From positions 1 to 45,753 of the forward strand of contig CACABC010000007.1 in NCBI GenBank assembly GCA_902530635.1: a stretch of 45,753 bases of DNA, in the 5' to 3' direction. The DNA comes from an uncultured Pelagibacteraceae bacterium. Its GTDB lineage: Bacteria; Pseudomonadota; Alphaproteobacteria; Pelagibacterales; Pelagibacteraceae. The notes beneath the pieces were generated by a model. The model did not search any database. It had not been told where the DNA came from and saw nothing but the letters and a program-made list of their open reading frames with translations. The position numbers and the translations under genes were made by a program. Positions 21,192-28,936 of the stretch are shown piece after piece (within the stretch, counting starts at the first letter, position 1; each line of letters opens with the position of its first letter).

Positions 21192-21512
21192 CTATTTAGG
21201 TAACTTAGTTGCACCGGTTTCTTGGTGTACTATTTTTCCATCTTTAAACTTGTAATAAGACATAACTGCTTCTTTGTTACCATCCTTAAAACTTGCAATA
21301 GCATGCATAAAACCAACTTCATTATTTTCAAAAAGAATTCTCTCTTTGTCTAATTGAACATCTTTCATTCCAATCCATTTAACCACATCATCTTTAGATA
21401 ATGTTTTTCCAGATGCATGCATTAGAAATTTAAAATCATCGTGCATGATTTCTTTTGCACTATTTGAATCACCTTCGTTTACTGCTTTTACTAATTTTTG
21501 TATTATAGACAT
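21192..21512 (-). CDS. SnoaL/NTF2-like small protein in the rimM position, 106 aa
   Basis: The sequence MSIIQKLVKAVNEGD followed by IMHDDFKFLMHASGKTLSKDDVVKWIG and a C-terminal set of strands (AIASFKDGNKEAVMSYYKFKDGKIVHQETG) fits a cone-shaped NTF2/SnoaL fold, in which an N-terminal helix is followed by a curved sheet. No catalytic set can be assigned. In most proteobacteria rimM stands between rpsP and trmD; here this gene takes that place. It is about 60 residues shorter than RimM and has no RimM motif. Its ATG shares two bases with the probable ancestral rpsP stop codon (TAATG), suggesting coupling to S16 translation. Function unknown. Confidence 0.72.
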   Translation of the reverse strand: MSIIQKLVKAVNEGDSNSAKEIMHDDFKFLMHASGKTLSKDDVVKWIGMKDVQLDKERILFENNEVGFMHAIASFKDGNKEAVMSYYKFKDGKIVHQETGATKLPK

Positions 21513-21532
21513 TATTTTTTCTCCTCTTTTTT

Positions 21533-21758
21533 TTCTTCTTTCTTAGCTTCCTGTTTAGGAGCTTCTTTTTTTGGTTATTCTTTATTAGCTTCATGTTTAG
21601 GAGCTTCTTTTTTTGGTTGTTCTTTCTTAGCTTCCTGTTTAGGAGCTTCTTTTTTTGGTTCTTCTTTCTTAGCTTCCTGTTTAGGAGCTTCTTTTTTTGG
21701 TTCTTCTTTCTTAGCTTCCTGTTTAGGAGCTTCACCTTTTGGTGTTTCTTTTTTTGGT
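21533..21758 (-). repeat. 42-nt tandem repeat coding the S16 tail
   Basis: Units begin at 21561, 21603, 21645 and 21687, exactly 42 nt apart, with a degenerate unit at 21729 and a partial one below 21561. Each encodes 14 residues of the type [14 protein letters not shown]. The unit at 21561-21602 has three C-to-A changes on the plus strand against the consensus (21577, 21584, 21593); the first makes the in-frame stop that ends rpsP. Being in frame and lying within a coding tail, the array is a protein repeat rather than a CRISPR. Confidence 0.9.
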
Positions 21759-22078
21759 TCTTCTTTGCCTTCTTTTTTTCTATCTTTTTTTGGAATTGCT
21801 TTCTGAGGATTGTTACGTGGTTTAGGCATTGGCATAATTTGGGCCTCCCCAAGAATTCTGGATACTCTTAAAGTTGGCTTTGCTCCTTTACTTAGCCAAT
21901 GTTTTATTCTTTCCGCCTCTATTTTAATTCTTTCCTTTTTTTCTTTTGGTAAAAGAGGATTGAATAGTCCTACCTTTTCAATAAATCTTCCATCTCTTGG
22001 AAATCTACTGTCTGCAATAACTATTTTATATATTGGTCTCTTTTTTGCACCAATCATCGATAGTCTTATTTTTAACAT
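21575..22078 (-). CDS. rpsP: Ribosomal protein S16 with repetitive charged tail, 167 aa, probably shortened by a nonsense codon
   Basis: Residues 1-80 are S16: [41 protein letters not shown] and the following [12 protein letters not shown]. Typical S16 has 80-110 residues. Here a Lys/Glu/Ala/Pro tail of about 75 residues follows, built of 14-residue repeats. The reading frame stops at a TAA at 21575-21577. That codon corresponds to GAA in the neighbouring repeats. Beyond it the frame stays open for 20 more codons of the same composition, ending at a TAA (21512-21514) that overlaps the next gene's ATG. The ancestral protein was therefore probably about 188 residues. Loss of the tail end is unlikely to affect the ribosomal core. 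A sequencing error is also possible. Confidence 0.93.
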   Translation of the reverse strand: MLKIRLSMIGAKKRPIYKIVIADSRFPRDGRFIEKVGLFNPLLPKEKKERIKIEAERIKHWLSKGAKPTLRVSRILGEAQIMPMPKPRNNPQKAIPKKDRKKEGKEEPKKETPKGEAPKQEAKKEEPKKEAPKQEAKKEEPKKEAPKQEAKKEQPKKEAPKHEANKE

Positions 22079-22091
22079 TTTTTCCTTTCTT

Positions 22092-23441
22092 TCATTTTAG
22101 TTGATTAAAAAGTTCTGGAGGTACACCATCTTTGGGTACTCCACCCTTAGACATTTTTTTCATCATTTTTGACATCATTTTAAATTGTTTCAGCAATTTA
22201 TTTATCATCTGCACATCAGTTCCTGATCCTAAAGAAATTCTTTTTCTTCTTGAACCACTTATAATATCTGGATTTTCTCTTTCTCTTTTGGTCATTGATA
22301 AAATTATAGCTTCATTCATTGATAGTAATTTTTCATCAATATTTGCATTTTGCATTTGCTCTTTTACTTTGCCTACTCCAGGTAAAAGTGAAAGTACACC
22401 TTCCATACCTCCCATTTTTTTCATTTGTTTTAGTTGCATAAGATAGTCATCAAAAGTAAAAGAACCTTTTTTAATTTTTTCTTCAGTTAATCTTATTTTT
22501 TCTTCATCAAGATCTTGTGAAGCTTTTTCAACTAAGGAAACAATATCTCCCATACCAAGAATTCTGTTTGCCAACCTGTCAGGATGGAACGCTTCAAGAT
22601 CATCTATTTTTTCACCTACTCCTATAAACTTAATTGGTTTGCCAGTGGTCTGTTTCATGCTGAGGGCTGCCCCACCTCTTCCATCTCCATCGACTCTTGT
22701 TAAAATAATGCTAGTTAATTCTACAGCTTTATCAAATTCAGAAGCTAATTTGACTGCAATTTGTCCAGTTAAAGAATCAGCAACGAGTATGGTCTCAACA
22801 GGATTGGCTTCGGCTTTAATATTTTTTATTTCGCTCATCATATTTAAATCGACTTGAGTACGACCTGCTGTATCAAAAATTATAACATCTGATCCGCTGA
22901 GTGTTGCAGCATTATTTGCTCTTTTAGTAATATCAATTGGGATTTGGTCTTTTATAATTGGAAGAACATTTAAATTGTTCTTTTCACATAAAATCTTTAA
23001 TTGTTCCTGTGCGGCCGGTCTATAAACGTCCAAGCTTACTAATAAAATTTTTTTTTTAAAGTTTTTTTCTATATTTTTTGCTAGCTTAACTGCTGTAGTT
23101 GTTTTTCCAGATCCTTGCAGGCCAACTAATAATAGAGAAGCTGGCGGAACGGCTTTTAGGTTTATTTCCTCTACTTTGCTACCTAATACTTCAACCAACT
23201 GATCATAGACGATCTTAACAAGCATTTGTCCTGGTGAAGTAGATCGAATAATTTCTTGGCCAATAGCTTTAGGTTTAATATCTTCTATAAATTTCTTTAC
23301 TACGGGCAAAGCAACATCGGCAGCTATTAATGCCTGCCTGATTTCTTTTAAGCCTGTCTCTACCTGGCTTTCATTGAGCGAAGGTGCTTTTTTTAACTTG
23401 CTAAATATTCCTTCTAATTTATTTGTTAAATTTTCAAACAT
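22092..23441 (-). CDS. ffh: Signal recognition particle protein Ffh, 449 aa
   Basis: The SRP GTPase binds signal peptides and the 4.5S RNA and directs ribosomes to FtsY. The N domain occupies residues 1-90; the G domain has the P loop [15 protein letters not shown] (about 106-120), [20 protein letters not shown] and [13 protein letters not shown]. The methionine-rich M domain follows from about 300, with [16 protein letters not shown] and the RNA-binding SGSRRKRIS(L)GSG motif near 385-397, ending in [13 protein letters not shown]. Full length. It is preceded by a structured leader (see the ncRNA entry) and followed 13 nt later by rpsP, so SRP and ribosomal proteins share an operon. ftsY lies divergently nearby. 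Confidence 0.97.
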   Translation of the reverse strand: MFENLTNKLEGIFSKLKKAPSLNESQVETGLKEIRQALIAADVALPVVKKFIEDIKPKAIGQEIIRSTSPGQMLVKIVYDQLVEVLGSKVEEINLKAVPPASLLLVGLQGSGKTTTAVKLAKNIEKNFKKKILLVSLDVYRPAAQEQLKILCEKNNLNVLPIIKDQIPIDITKRANNAATLSGSDVIIFDTAGRTQVDLNMMSEIKNIKAEANPVETILVADSLTGQIAVKLASEFDKAVELTSIILTRVDGDGRGGAALSMKQTTGKPIKFIGVGEKIDDLEAFHPDRLANRILGMGDIVSLVEKASQDLDEEKIRLTEEKIKKGSFTFDDYLMQLKQMKKMGGMEGVLSLLPGVGKVKEQMQNANIDEKLLSMNEAIILSMTKRERENPDIISGSRRKRISLGSGTDVQMINKLLKQFKMMSKMMKKMSKGGVPKDGVPPELFNQLK

Positions 23442-23545
23442 TTTTTATTTTTCCAACACCAATCGCACTAGTGGGCGAACCCTCGCTGACTAGTGTCGAT
23501 CCCTTTATTTCTAAAGGCACCGCAAAAACTATTATTTGCGGAAGT
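23442..23545 (-). ncRNA. Structured leader RNA of ffh, three hairpins; probable cis-regulatory element
   Basis: The transcript strand folds into three hairpins. Hairpin 1: CCGCAAA/TTTGCGG, 7 bp, at 23541-23520. Hairpin 2: CCTTTA/TAAAGG with a GAAA tetraloop at 23517-23502. Hairpin 3: CACTAGT/ACTAGTG, 7 bp, with inner GCGA/TCGC and two outer CG pairs across a bulge, at 23498-23464. This is the most GC-rich intergenic stretch here. Published comparative work on Pelagibacter reported a candidate cis-regulatory RNA before ffh (from memory); I take this to be that element but cannot check the match. The 4.5S RNA signature is absent, so it is not the SRP RNA itself. The ligand or regulator is unknown. 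Ends are approximate. Confidence 0.75.
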
Positions 23546-23551
23546 GACGAG

Positions 23552-23580
23552 AAGCTACAATTAAGGGTTTTAAAAGTCAA
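23552..23580 (-). promoter_or_regulatory. Probable ffh operon promoter
   Basis: On the minus strand TTGACT (23580-23575) and TAGCTT (23557-23552) are separated by 17 nt. Transcription would start near 23545, immediately before the first leader hairpin (stem from 23541), which supports both calls. The -35 hexamer overlaps the first codon of dapF on the other strand. Confidence 0.42.
23556..23561 (+). promoter_or_regulatory. Possible -10 box for dapF-ftsY-HPP
   Basis: TACAAT, one base off the consensus, lies about 19 nt before the dapF ATG on the plus strand. A -35 box at the right distance is not convincing. It overlaps the minus-strand -10 box of ffh, so the two directions could compete for polymerase. 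Confidence 0.28.
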
Positions 23581-24416
23581 TGAATAAAGATACTAATCAA
23601 ATTATGGCACTTATTAACGCTTACAAAATGGATGGTCTTGGAAATAATTTCGTAATTATTGATAGGAGAAAAAATACCTTAGAGATAAGCAAAGATAAAA
23701 TAGTGAGCATAGCAAATAAAAAAATAGTTCCTTTTGATCAACTAATTATTTTGGAAAAGGAAGAAAAAAATACTTTTCCAATAAAAATTTATAATCCAGA
23801 TGGAATTGAGGCAACAGCATGTGGAAATGGTGCTAGATGTGTTGCGTATTTAATTTTTCAAGAAAATAAACAAAAAAATATTTTAATAAAAACAAAAGAA
23901 AGAGTTTTAAGTGCTGAAGTAGTCGACAAAAAAAATGTCGAAATAAATATGGGCAAACCAAAATTTAGCTGGGAAGAAGTACCACTTAGTGAAAACATGG
24001 ATACTAAACAAGTTACTATAGATTTTTTAGATAAAGAACTTGGTAAAGGATTTTGCTTAAATGTTGGAAATCCTCATATTATTTTTTTTGTAAAAGATTC
24101 TTCTAAAATTGACATTAAAAAAATAGGACCAAAAATTGAAAATTACAGATTCTTTCCTGAAAGAATTAATGTGACCTTTGCTCAAGTTTTGGACAAAAAA
24201 AATATCAAAGTCAATGTTTGGGAAAGAGGAGCTGGCCAAACAAAAGCGTGCGGTACTGCAGCCTGTGCTGTTGCAGTTTCTGCTTCTATAAAAGGCTTAA
24301 CAGATAAAAATTTAGAGATTCATTTTAAGGAAGGGAATCTTAAAATTAACTACAAAGAAGAAATATTTATGGCCGGAAGTGTTTCTGATGTTAAGAAGAT
24401 CAACTTAGATATCTAA
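23580..24416 (+). CDS. dapF: Diaminopimelate epimerase, 278 aa
   Basis: It interconverts LL- and meso-diaminopimelate for lysine and peptidoglycan synthesis by a two-base, cofactor-free mechanism. The family start is NAYKMDGLGNNFVIIDRR. The two active-site cysteines are in TACGNGARC (about residue 81) and KACGTAACA (about residue 224). Length is close to the usual 270-280. I use the ATG at 23580; an ATG at 23604 (MALINAYKMDG) would also fit, and neither has a clear Shine-Dalgarno sequence. The stop overlaps the ftsY start by one base (TAATG). Confidence 0.93.
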   Translation: MNKDTNQIMALINAYKMDGLGNNFVIIDRRKNTLEISKDKIVSIANKKIVPFDQLIILEKEEKNTFPIKIYNPDGIEATACGNGARCVAYLIFQENKQKNILIKTKERVLSAEVVDKKNVEINMGKPKFSWEEVPLSENMDTKQVTIDFLDKELGKGFCLNVGNPHIIFFVKDSSKIDIKKIGPKIENYRFFPERINVTFAQVLDKKNIKVNVWERGAGQTKACGTAACAVAVSASIKGLTDKNLEIHFKEGNLKINYKEEIFMAGSVSDVKKINLDI

Positions 24417-25291
24417 TGAATTTCTTTGAAAATTTTAAGTTTAGTAATTTGTTTAGTAAAAAAAAAATAGATGAAGATTTACTTAATAAATTTGAGGAAC
24501 TTCTAATAGAATCTGATGTTGGTACTCAAATAGCTTCAGATCTAAAAGAGAAATTTAAAAAAGAAAAAATAGGAAAAGAAATTAAAAACGAAAAAGAAAT
24601 ATTTGATTTTCTTGGTGAACAAATATCAAAAATACTTATCCCTTACGAAAAAAAACTTGATACACTTTATAAGAATTCACCTTCTATAATAGTTGTTGCA
24701 GGAGTAAACGGTGTAGGAAAAACTACTACAATAGGTAAGTTAGGAAAATTATTTAAAAATAATGGAAAAAAAATAGTCTTTGGAGCTGCCGATACTTTTA
24801 GAGCAGCTGCTATTGATCAACTAGAACTTTGGTCTAAAAAAATTGGCGCTGATTTTGTCAAGTCAGATCTGGGAACTGATCCAGCTTCTGTTGGATACAA
24901 AACTGCAAAATTTGCAGAGGAAAACAAATCTGATCTAGCTTTTATTGATACAGCAGGGAGATTACAAAATAAAAAAAATCTCATGGATGAATACAAAAAA
25001 ATATTCACTGTCCTCAAAAAAATAAATCCAGAATATCCTCATGAAACTATTTTGGTATTGGACGCTACAACAGGCCAAAATGCTTTAAATCAAGTGGAAG
25101 AATTTAAAAAAATTTCTAATTTAACCGGTTTAATAATTACAAAATTAGATACTACGGCAAAAGGAGGGATACTATTAGCTATTTGTAAAAAACATGGTTT
25201 ACCCGTAATTGCAGTTGGTATGGGAGAAAAGGAAAGTGATTTACACTCCTTTAATTCAGTAGATTTTTCTAAAATGTTAGTTAAAAATTAA
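24416..25291 (+). CDS. ftsY: SRP receptor GTPase FtsY, 291 aa
   Basis: FtsY docks SRP-ribosome complexes at the membrane. It has the N domain (residues 1-85), P loop GVNGVGKTTTIGKLGKL (about 99-115), DTFRAAAIDQLELW, DTAGRLQNKKNLMDE and TKLDTTAKGGILLA, then GMGEKESDLHSF, the FtsY-type ending. The large acidic A domain of E. coli FtsY is absent; only a short N-terminal lead with FFENFKFSNLFSKKK could contact membrane lipids. Reduced forms like this are common in Alphaproteobacteria. It lies divergent from its partner ffh across a 138-nt region and is coupled to dapF by a one-base overlap. Confidence 0.96.
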   Translation: MNFFENFKFSNLFSKKKIDEDLLNKFEELLIESDVGTQIASDLKEKFKKEKIGKEIKNEKEIFDFLGEQISKILIPYEKKLDTLYKNSPSIIVVAGVNGVGKTTTIGKLGKLFKNNGKKIVFGAADTFRAAAIDQLELWSKKIGADFVKSDLGTDPASVGYKTAKFAEENKSDLAFIDTAGRLQNKKNLMDEYKKIFTVLKKINPEYPHETILVLDATTGQNALNQVEEFKKISNLTGLIITKLDTTAKGGILLAICKKHGLPVIAVGMGEKESDLHSFNSVDFSKMLVKN

Positions 25292-25293
25292 AA

Positions 25294-25764
25294 ATGAAAA
25301 TACCCAAAAAAATAGAACCAGTTATATCAGGAATATCTGCAGCAGCAGTTATAGGAGTTCTTGCCTTTTTAACTTTAAGAACTTCTGCTGGAATATGGTT
25401 AATGTTTTCTTTTGGGGCGACTGTTTTTTTAGTTTTTGCCCTTCATAATTTAGAGACGGCACAACCAAAAAATATTTTTTTTGGACATTTAGTCTCAATT
25501 ATAGTTGGAATTATTTTTAATGAAACGATTGGATTTTCTTTTTACTCTCTCGGTTTATCAGTTGGGGTGGCTGTAACATTAATGGTCTATTTGAAAGTAA
25601 TGCACCCACCTGCAGCTTCAAATCCTTTGGTAGTATTGTTTACAGATGTATCTTTTGATTTTATTTTATTTCCAGTTATAACAGGAACTATTCTAATAAT
25701 CTTAATGTCTTTTTTAATAAATAAAATTATTCTTAAACGTAATTACCCTACAAAATGGTTTTGA
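25294..25764 (+). CDS. HPP family integral membrane protein, 156 aa
   Basis: Four hydrophobic helices (about residues 12-32, 34-52, 63-82, 88-102, with a further one at 118-142) and the motif MHPPAASNPL (about residues 101-110) identify the HPP family, named after this His-Pro-Pro. Some members have been linked to nitrite transport in plastids and cyanobacteria; the role in SAR11 is unknown. It follows ftsY by 2 nt and probably uses the same transcript. Its last 17 nt overlap, tail to tail, with the alpha/beta hydrolase gene on the minus strand. Confidence 0.82.
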   Translation: MKIPKKIEPVISGISAAAVIGVLAFLTLRTSAGIWLMFSFGATVFLVFALHNLETAQPKNIFFGHLVSIIVGIIFNETIGFSFYSLGLSVGVAVTLMVYLKVMHPPAASNPLVVLFTDVSFDFILFPVITGTILIILMSFLINKIILKRNYPTKWF

Positions 25765-26542
25765 AGAACATACTTAAAGTTTTTAAAAGATCTTGATTGT
25801 AATCCATCATGTGGTCATCGTTATCTGGGAAATAAGAAAATTTTGGCTCTTTGGCTTTTTCAAAAACTTGTTTACCCATATTAAATGGAACTATTTTATC
25901 TTTTTTTCCATGCATAACTAGAATAGGACTATTTATATTTTTTAATTTCTTTATAGTTTCGTATCGATCTTTCAATAAAAGAGAAACCGGCAAATAAGGA
26001 TAGTAGAATTTTCCTGCATCAACCATTGATGTAAATGGAGATTCTAAAATAATCCCAGCAAAATTTTTATTTTGTGCTAATTCAATTGAAACACCAGTTC
26101 CTAAAGACTCACCGTAAATTATAATTTGGTTCTCATTAATATTTTTTTGCTTTAACCAGTTTAAGGTATTTTTAGCATCCTCGTACAAACCTTTTTCTGA
26201 TGGCTTTCCTTTATTTCCGCTAAAACCTCTATAGGCAATAATAAGAAAATTAATATCAAAATCTTTTATGAGATTAAGTTTGTAAATCCTATTTTCTAAA
26301 TTGCCTGCATTTCCATGAAAAAAAACCAAGGTTTTCTTATTATTTAGATCTTTAATGTGAAACCATCCTTTCAAGTTAATTTCATTTGATACAGGTATAG
26401 AAACTTCTTCATAAGGAAAGTTTGCCAAGTCGATTGAATAATTATTTTCAAAAGGATGATATAAAAGATTTCTCTGATAGAAAAAAATACCAACAACTAG
26501 GAACAAATAACATAAAATTATTATTCCTATAGTTGTATACAT
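25748..26542 (-). CDS. Membrane-anchored alpha/beta hydrolase (BEM46/FrsA-like), about 264 aa
   Basis: An N-terminal hydrophobic anchor (YTTIGIIILCYLFLVVGIFFYQ) is followed by an alpha/beta hydrolase domain. The oxyanion region is VFFHGNAGNLENR, the nucleophile elbow IYGESLGTGVSIELA (Ser in GESLG), the acid in MHGKKDKIVPF, and the catalytic His in DDHMMDY near the end. The catalytic triad is therefore complete. Substrate unknown; relatives are esterases or thioesterases. I prefer the ATG at 26542, which starts 5 nt beyond the EamA stop; an in-frame GTG at 26572 would overlap EamA by 26 nt. It is the last gene of a long minus-strand run. Confidence 0.82.
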   Translation of the reverse strand: MYTTIGIIILCYLFLVVGIFFYQRNLLYHPFENNYSIDLANFPYEEVSIPVSNEINLKGWFHIKDLNNKKTLVFFHGNAGNLENRIYKLNLIKDFDINFLIIAYRGFSGNKGKPSEKGLYEDAKNTLNWLKQKNINENQIIIYGESLGTGVSIELAQNKNFAGIILESPFTSMVDAGKFYYPYLPVSLLLKDRYETIKKLKNINSPILVMHGKKDKIVPFNMGKQVFEKAKEPKFSYFPDNDDHMMDYNQDLLKTLSMFFKTIL

Positions 26543-26546
26543 AAAT

Positions 26547-27449
26547 TTAATTTTTTTTCGCAAGATAAACACCGCTAAAAACCAAAAAGGCTCCTAATAA
26601 ATGAAAATATTTCAAAGTTTCACCAAAAAAAACCAGGCCATAAAAAGCACCATAAACAGTAAATAAATAAAGCGTAAAGCCTGTTATTGATGCACCCAAA
26701 TATCTCTGTACTTTAGCGTAAAGAGTAAAAGCTATTATTGCCGGAGAAATTGCTGCAAATAATACCCAAAAAATAAAATGTAAATCAAAAGTAGTACTTT
26801 GACTTTGAAACTCTTCAAATAAATAAAACGGAAATAATGAAATTGAGCCAAACATTGCAATTAGAACAAATCTAGTGATTAAATCAAATTTTGATTTCCA
26901 GTTTAGTAAATATACAGAATATAGAGCCCAACTTATTGCTGCTCCTAACATCCAAATATCTCCAACAGTAAAGTCCAGATTTGATAAAATAGAAATATTT
27001 CCTTTTGAGATAATTGAAAAAACACCAAATAAGCAAAGTATCAAACCAAGGATTTGGGTTAAATTAATTTTTTCTTTATAAATAAAACTTGATAATAAAA
27101 TTATAAATATTGGAGATGATGTATAAATCACAGCCATATTTACAACTGTTGTTGTCTGGCCTGCGATAAATGGGAATGCTCCACATATTCCACATCCTGT
27201 TAAACCAAGAAAAAAAAGTTTAAAAAATTCACCCTTAAATATTTTAATTTTTTTTAATATTGGTTTGTAGAAAAAAGGAATTAATAAAACAAATACTGTC
27301 GTCCATCTCCAAAAAGCCAAAGATACTGGGGGAACAAACTCTACACCTCCTCTAGCAACAATTAAGTTGCTAGCCATAAATACTGGCTGCAAAAACAATA
27401 AAAAGTATGGAAAAATTAGATTTTTATTTTTTTTGGATGAAGGCTTCAT
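26547..27449 (-). CDS. EamA/DMT-superfamily transporter, 300 aa
   Basis: Ten hydrophobic helices arranged as two EamA repeats (about residues 12-150 and 160-295) fit a drug/metabolite transporter of the inner membrane. Typical stretches are MASNLIVARGG near the first helix and AVIYTSSPIFIILLSSFIYKEKI at the end of repeat 1, with WALYSVYLLNW early in repeat 2. Members export or import amino acids, nucleotide sugars and other metabolites; the substrate cannot be read. The 5' end overlaps a 58-codon membrane-protein gene by 26 nt. It follows an amidase and TRAP genes. Confidence 0.86.
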   Translation of the reverse strand: MKPSSKKNKNLIFPYFLLFLQPVFMASNLIVARGGVEFVPPVSLAFWRWTTVFVLLIPFFYKPILKKIKIFKGEFFKLFFLGLTGCGICGAFPFIAGQTTTVVNMAVIYTSSPIFIILLSSFIYKEKINLTQILGLILCLFGVFSIISKGNISILSNLDFTVGDIWMLGAAISWALYSVYLLNWKSKFDLITRFVLIAMFGSISLFPFYLFEEFQSQSTTFDLHFIFWVLFAAISPAIIAFTLYAKVQRYLGASITGFTLYLFTVYGAFYGLVFFGETLKYFHLLGAFLVFSGVYLAKKN

Positions 27450-27600
27450 AAATCATCATACAAATTACCAAACCCATAAGTATGTAAACTGGAAGAACAT
27501 CAGTAAAACTAATCATCATGGATCTAGTTAATGTAGTAGCTAATCCAATTAAAAAAGCTATTGTTAAAGAGCACCCAATTATACTTGTTAATTTATTCAT
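27424..27600 (-). CDS. Small two-helix membrane protein, 58 aa
   Basis: The gap between the amidase and EamA genes holds an ATG (27600) to TAA (27424) frame of 58 codons. It encodes MNKLTSIIGCSLTIAFLIG..., with two hydrophobic helices (about residues 4-24 and 36-53), a positive residue between them (R26), and a lysine tail. Its ATG overlaps the amidase stop codon, and its end overlaps the EamA start by 26 nt. This stop/start overlap is the pattern of translated genes in this genome and is the main reason to believe it. No homologue is recognised; an accessory subunit of the neighbouring transporter or a degraded gene are possible. Confidence 0.6.
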   Translation of the reverse strand: MNKLTSIIGCSLTIAFLIGLATTLTRSMMISFTDVLPVYILMGLVICMMIYEAFIQKK

Positions 27601-28927
27601 CATCCTTACATTTTTTTTCTAACCAATTTGCAACGCCTAAAAATCTTAAATCATCAAGTTTGTTACCAACTAGCTGAACTCCTAATGGTAAGTTATTTTC
27701 TCCTGTAAGTAAAGGCAGTGATATAGATGGCAAACCCATATAGGTCCATACTGTACAAAATTCTGGGCTACCAGTAAATTTCAATCCTTTATCAGCAACA
27801 CCAGTTGATGCGGGTGTAATTACTCCATGATAATCTTCGAAAACTTCACTGTATGATCTGTAGCTCTGTTCTATAAAATCTTTAGCCTCAGTATACTGAC
27901 TTGCAGAGTATTTAAGTCCACGTTCTATAGCTTCTATAAGTTTTTTGCCAAGCTTATTTTTAGAATTTTTGTAATATTTTTGAAAACTATTAGCCATATC
28001 TGTCTCATGTAAAATTTGTTGGTGTTTATGTATATCTTTAAAGTAAGAAGGTTCATCAAAAACTTCTATATTTTTTTTTAATTTTTTTATTAAAAATTCA
28101 AAGGCCTTTTGGGATTCTCGGTCTACATTTTTCCAGTTCCCTGTTTTATAAAATATAAATTTAGGATCAAAATGTGGGCCCTTTCTGCATTCTTCTAGCA
28201 TTTTATCTGCAGAGTAATGAACTGTGTCTTTGTCATATAAATCTTTTTTTATAAGACATTTTGCTATCAGAGCAACATCTTCGACATTTTTTCCAAACAC
28301 ACCAACGTGATCGAGTTTGGATGATTGTTTTAACACTCCATTTCTTGATATTAAACCAAAAGAAGGTTTGTACCCTACTACTCCACAATAAGATGCGGGA
28401 CGAATGATTGATCCTTTAGTTTGAGTTCCAACCGATAATGGAGTCATGTATGCTGCAACGGCAGCTGCTGAACCACTTGATGATCCTCCGGGAGTCCTTG
28501 TTTTATCATGTGGATTGGTCGTCTTTCCAGGATCAAAATAAGCGAGTTCAGTTGTCACTGTCTTTCCCATTATTATTGCGCCTGAAATTTTTAAAAGGTT
28601 CACTACCTCTGCATCTGCACTCTCTGAAATACCTTTTCTCAATACTGTCCCACATTCTGTTGGCATGTCTTGAGTTCCGATAATATCTTTTATACCAATA
28701 GGTAGACCATGTAATGGTCCAAGAGGTTTACCTGATTTTCTATATTCATCCTTCTCTTCAGCCTTTTCTAATAAAAGTTTTTTATCAAAAAAAGCCCAAG
28801 CTTTAATATCTTTGTCAAATTTATCTATCCTTTTAATATACTCTTTACACGCATCAACACATGATATCTCACCACTTTTTAATTTCTCAACTAATTCAAT
28901 AGCTGAAATTGAGAGTATATTGCTCAT
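27593..28927 (-). CDS. Amidase-signature family hydrolase, 444 aa
   Basis: It hydrolyses an amide bond by a Ser-cisSer-Lys triad. Visible residues: K80 (in LPIGIKDII), S149 (in TPGGSSSGSAAAVA) and S173 (in GTQTKGSIIRPASYCG). Length fits free-standing amidases rather than GatA, and the GTQTxGSxxRPA variant belongs to amidases of unknown substrate in Alphaproteobacteria. It lies 9 nt after the TRAP large permease gene, so a carboxamide taken up by or related to the TRAP substrate is plausible but unproven. Confidence 0.88.
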   Translation of the reverse strand: MSNILSISAIELVEKLKSGEISCVDACKEYIKRIDKFDKDIKAWAFFDKKLLLEKAEEKDEYRKSGKPLGPLHGLPIGIKDIIGTQDMPTECGTVLRKGISESADAEVVNLLKISGAIIMGKTVTTELAYFDPGKTTNPHDKTRTPGGSSSGSAAAVAAYMTPLSVGTQTKGSIIRPASYCGVVGYKPSFGLISRNGVLKQSSKLDHVGVFGKNVEDVALIAKCLIKKDLYDKDTVHYSADKMLEECRKGPHFDPKFIFYKTGNWKNVDRESQKAFEFLIKKLKKNIEVFDEPSYFKDIHKHQQILHETDMANSFQKYYKNSKNKLGKKLIEAIERGLKYSASQYTEAKDFIEQSYRSYSEVFEDYHGVITPASTGVADKGLKFTGSPEFCTVWTYMGLPSISLPLLTGENNLPLGVQLVGNKLDDLRFLGVANWLEKKCKDDE

Positions 28928-28936
28928 AATTTAATT

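Noticed and set aside
21533-21758. CRISPR-like regular repeat
   Set aside because: Units are contiguous with no spacers, are in frame, and encode a protein tail; no cas genes are present.
21498-21871. Long open frames on the plus strand across the rpsP repeats (Ser/Phe/Leu-rich)
   Set aside because: They are antisense images of the 42-nt repeat, which keeps any frame open; the minus-strand frames encode S16 and the SnoaL-like protein.
23464-23541. The SRP 4.5S RNA itself
   Set aside because: The conserved GGAAGCAGCC-type internal loop and tetraloop arrangement of SRP RNA is absent; the hairpins and position fit a leader of ffh.
28438-28683. Plus-strand frame inside the amidase gene
   Set aside because: Shadow of the amidase signature region; no independent support.
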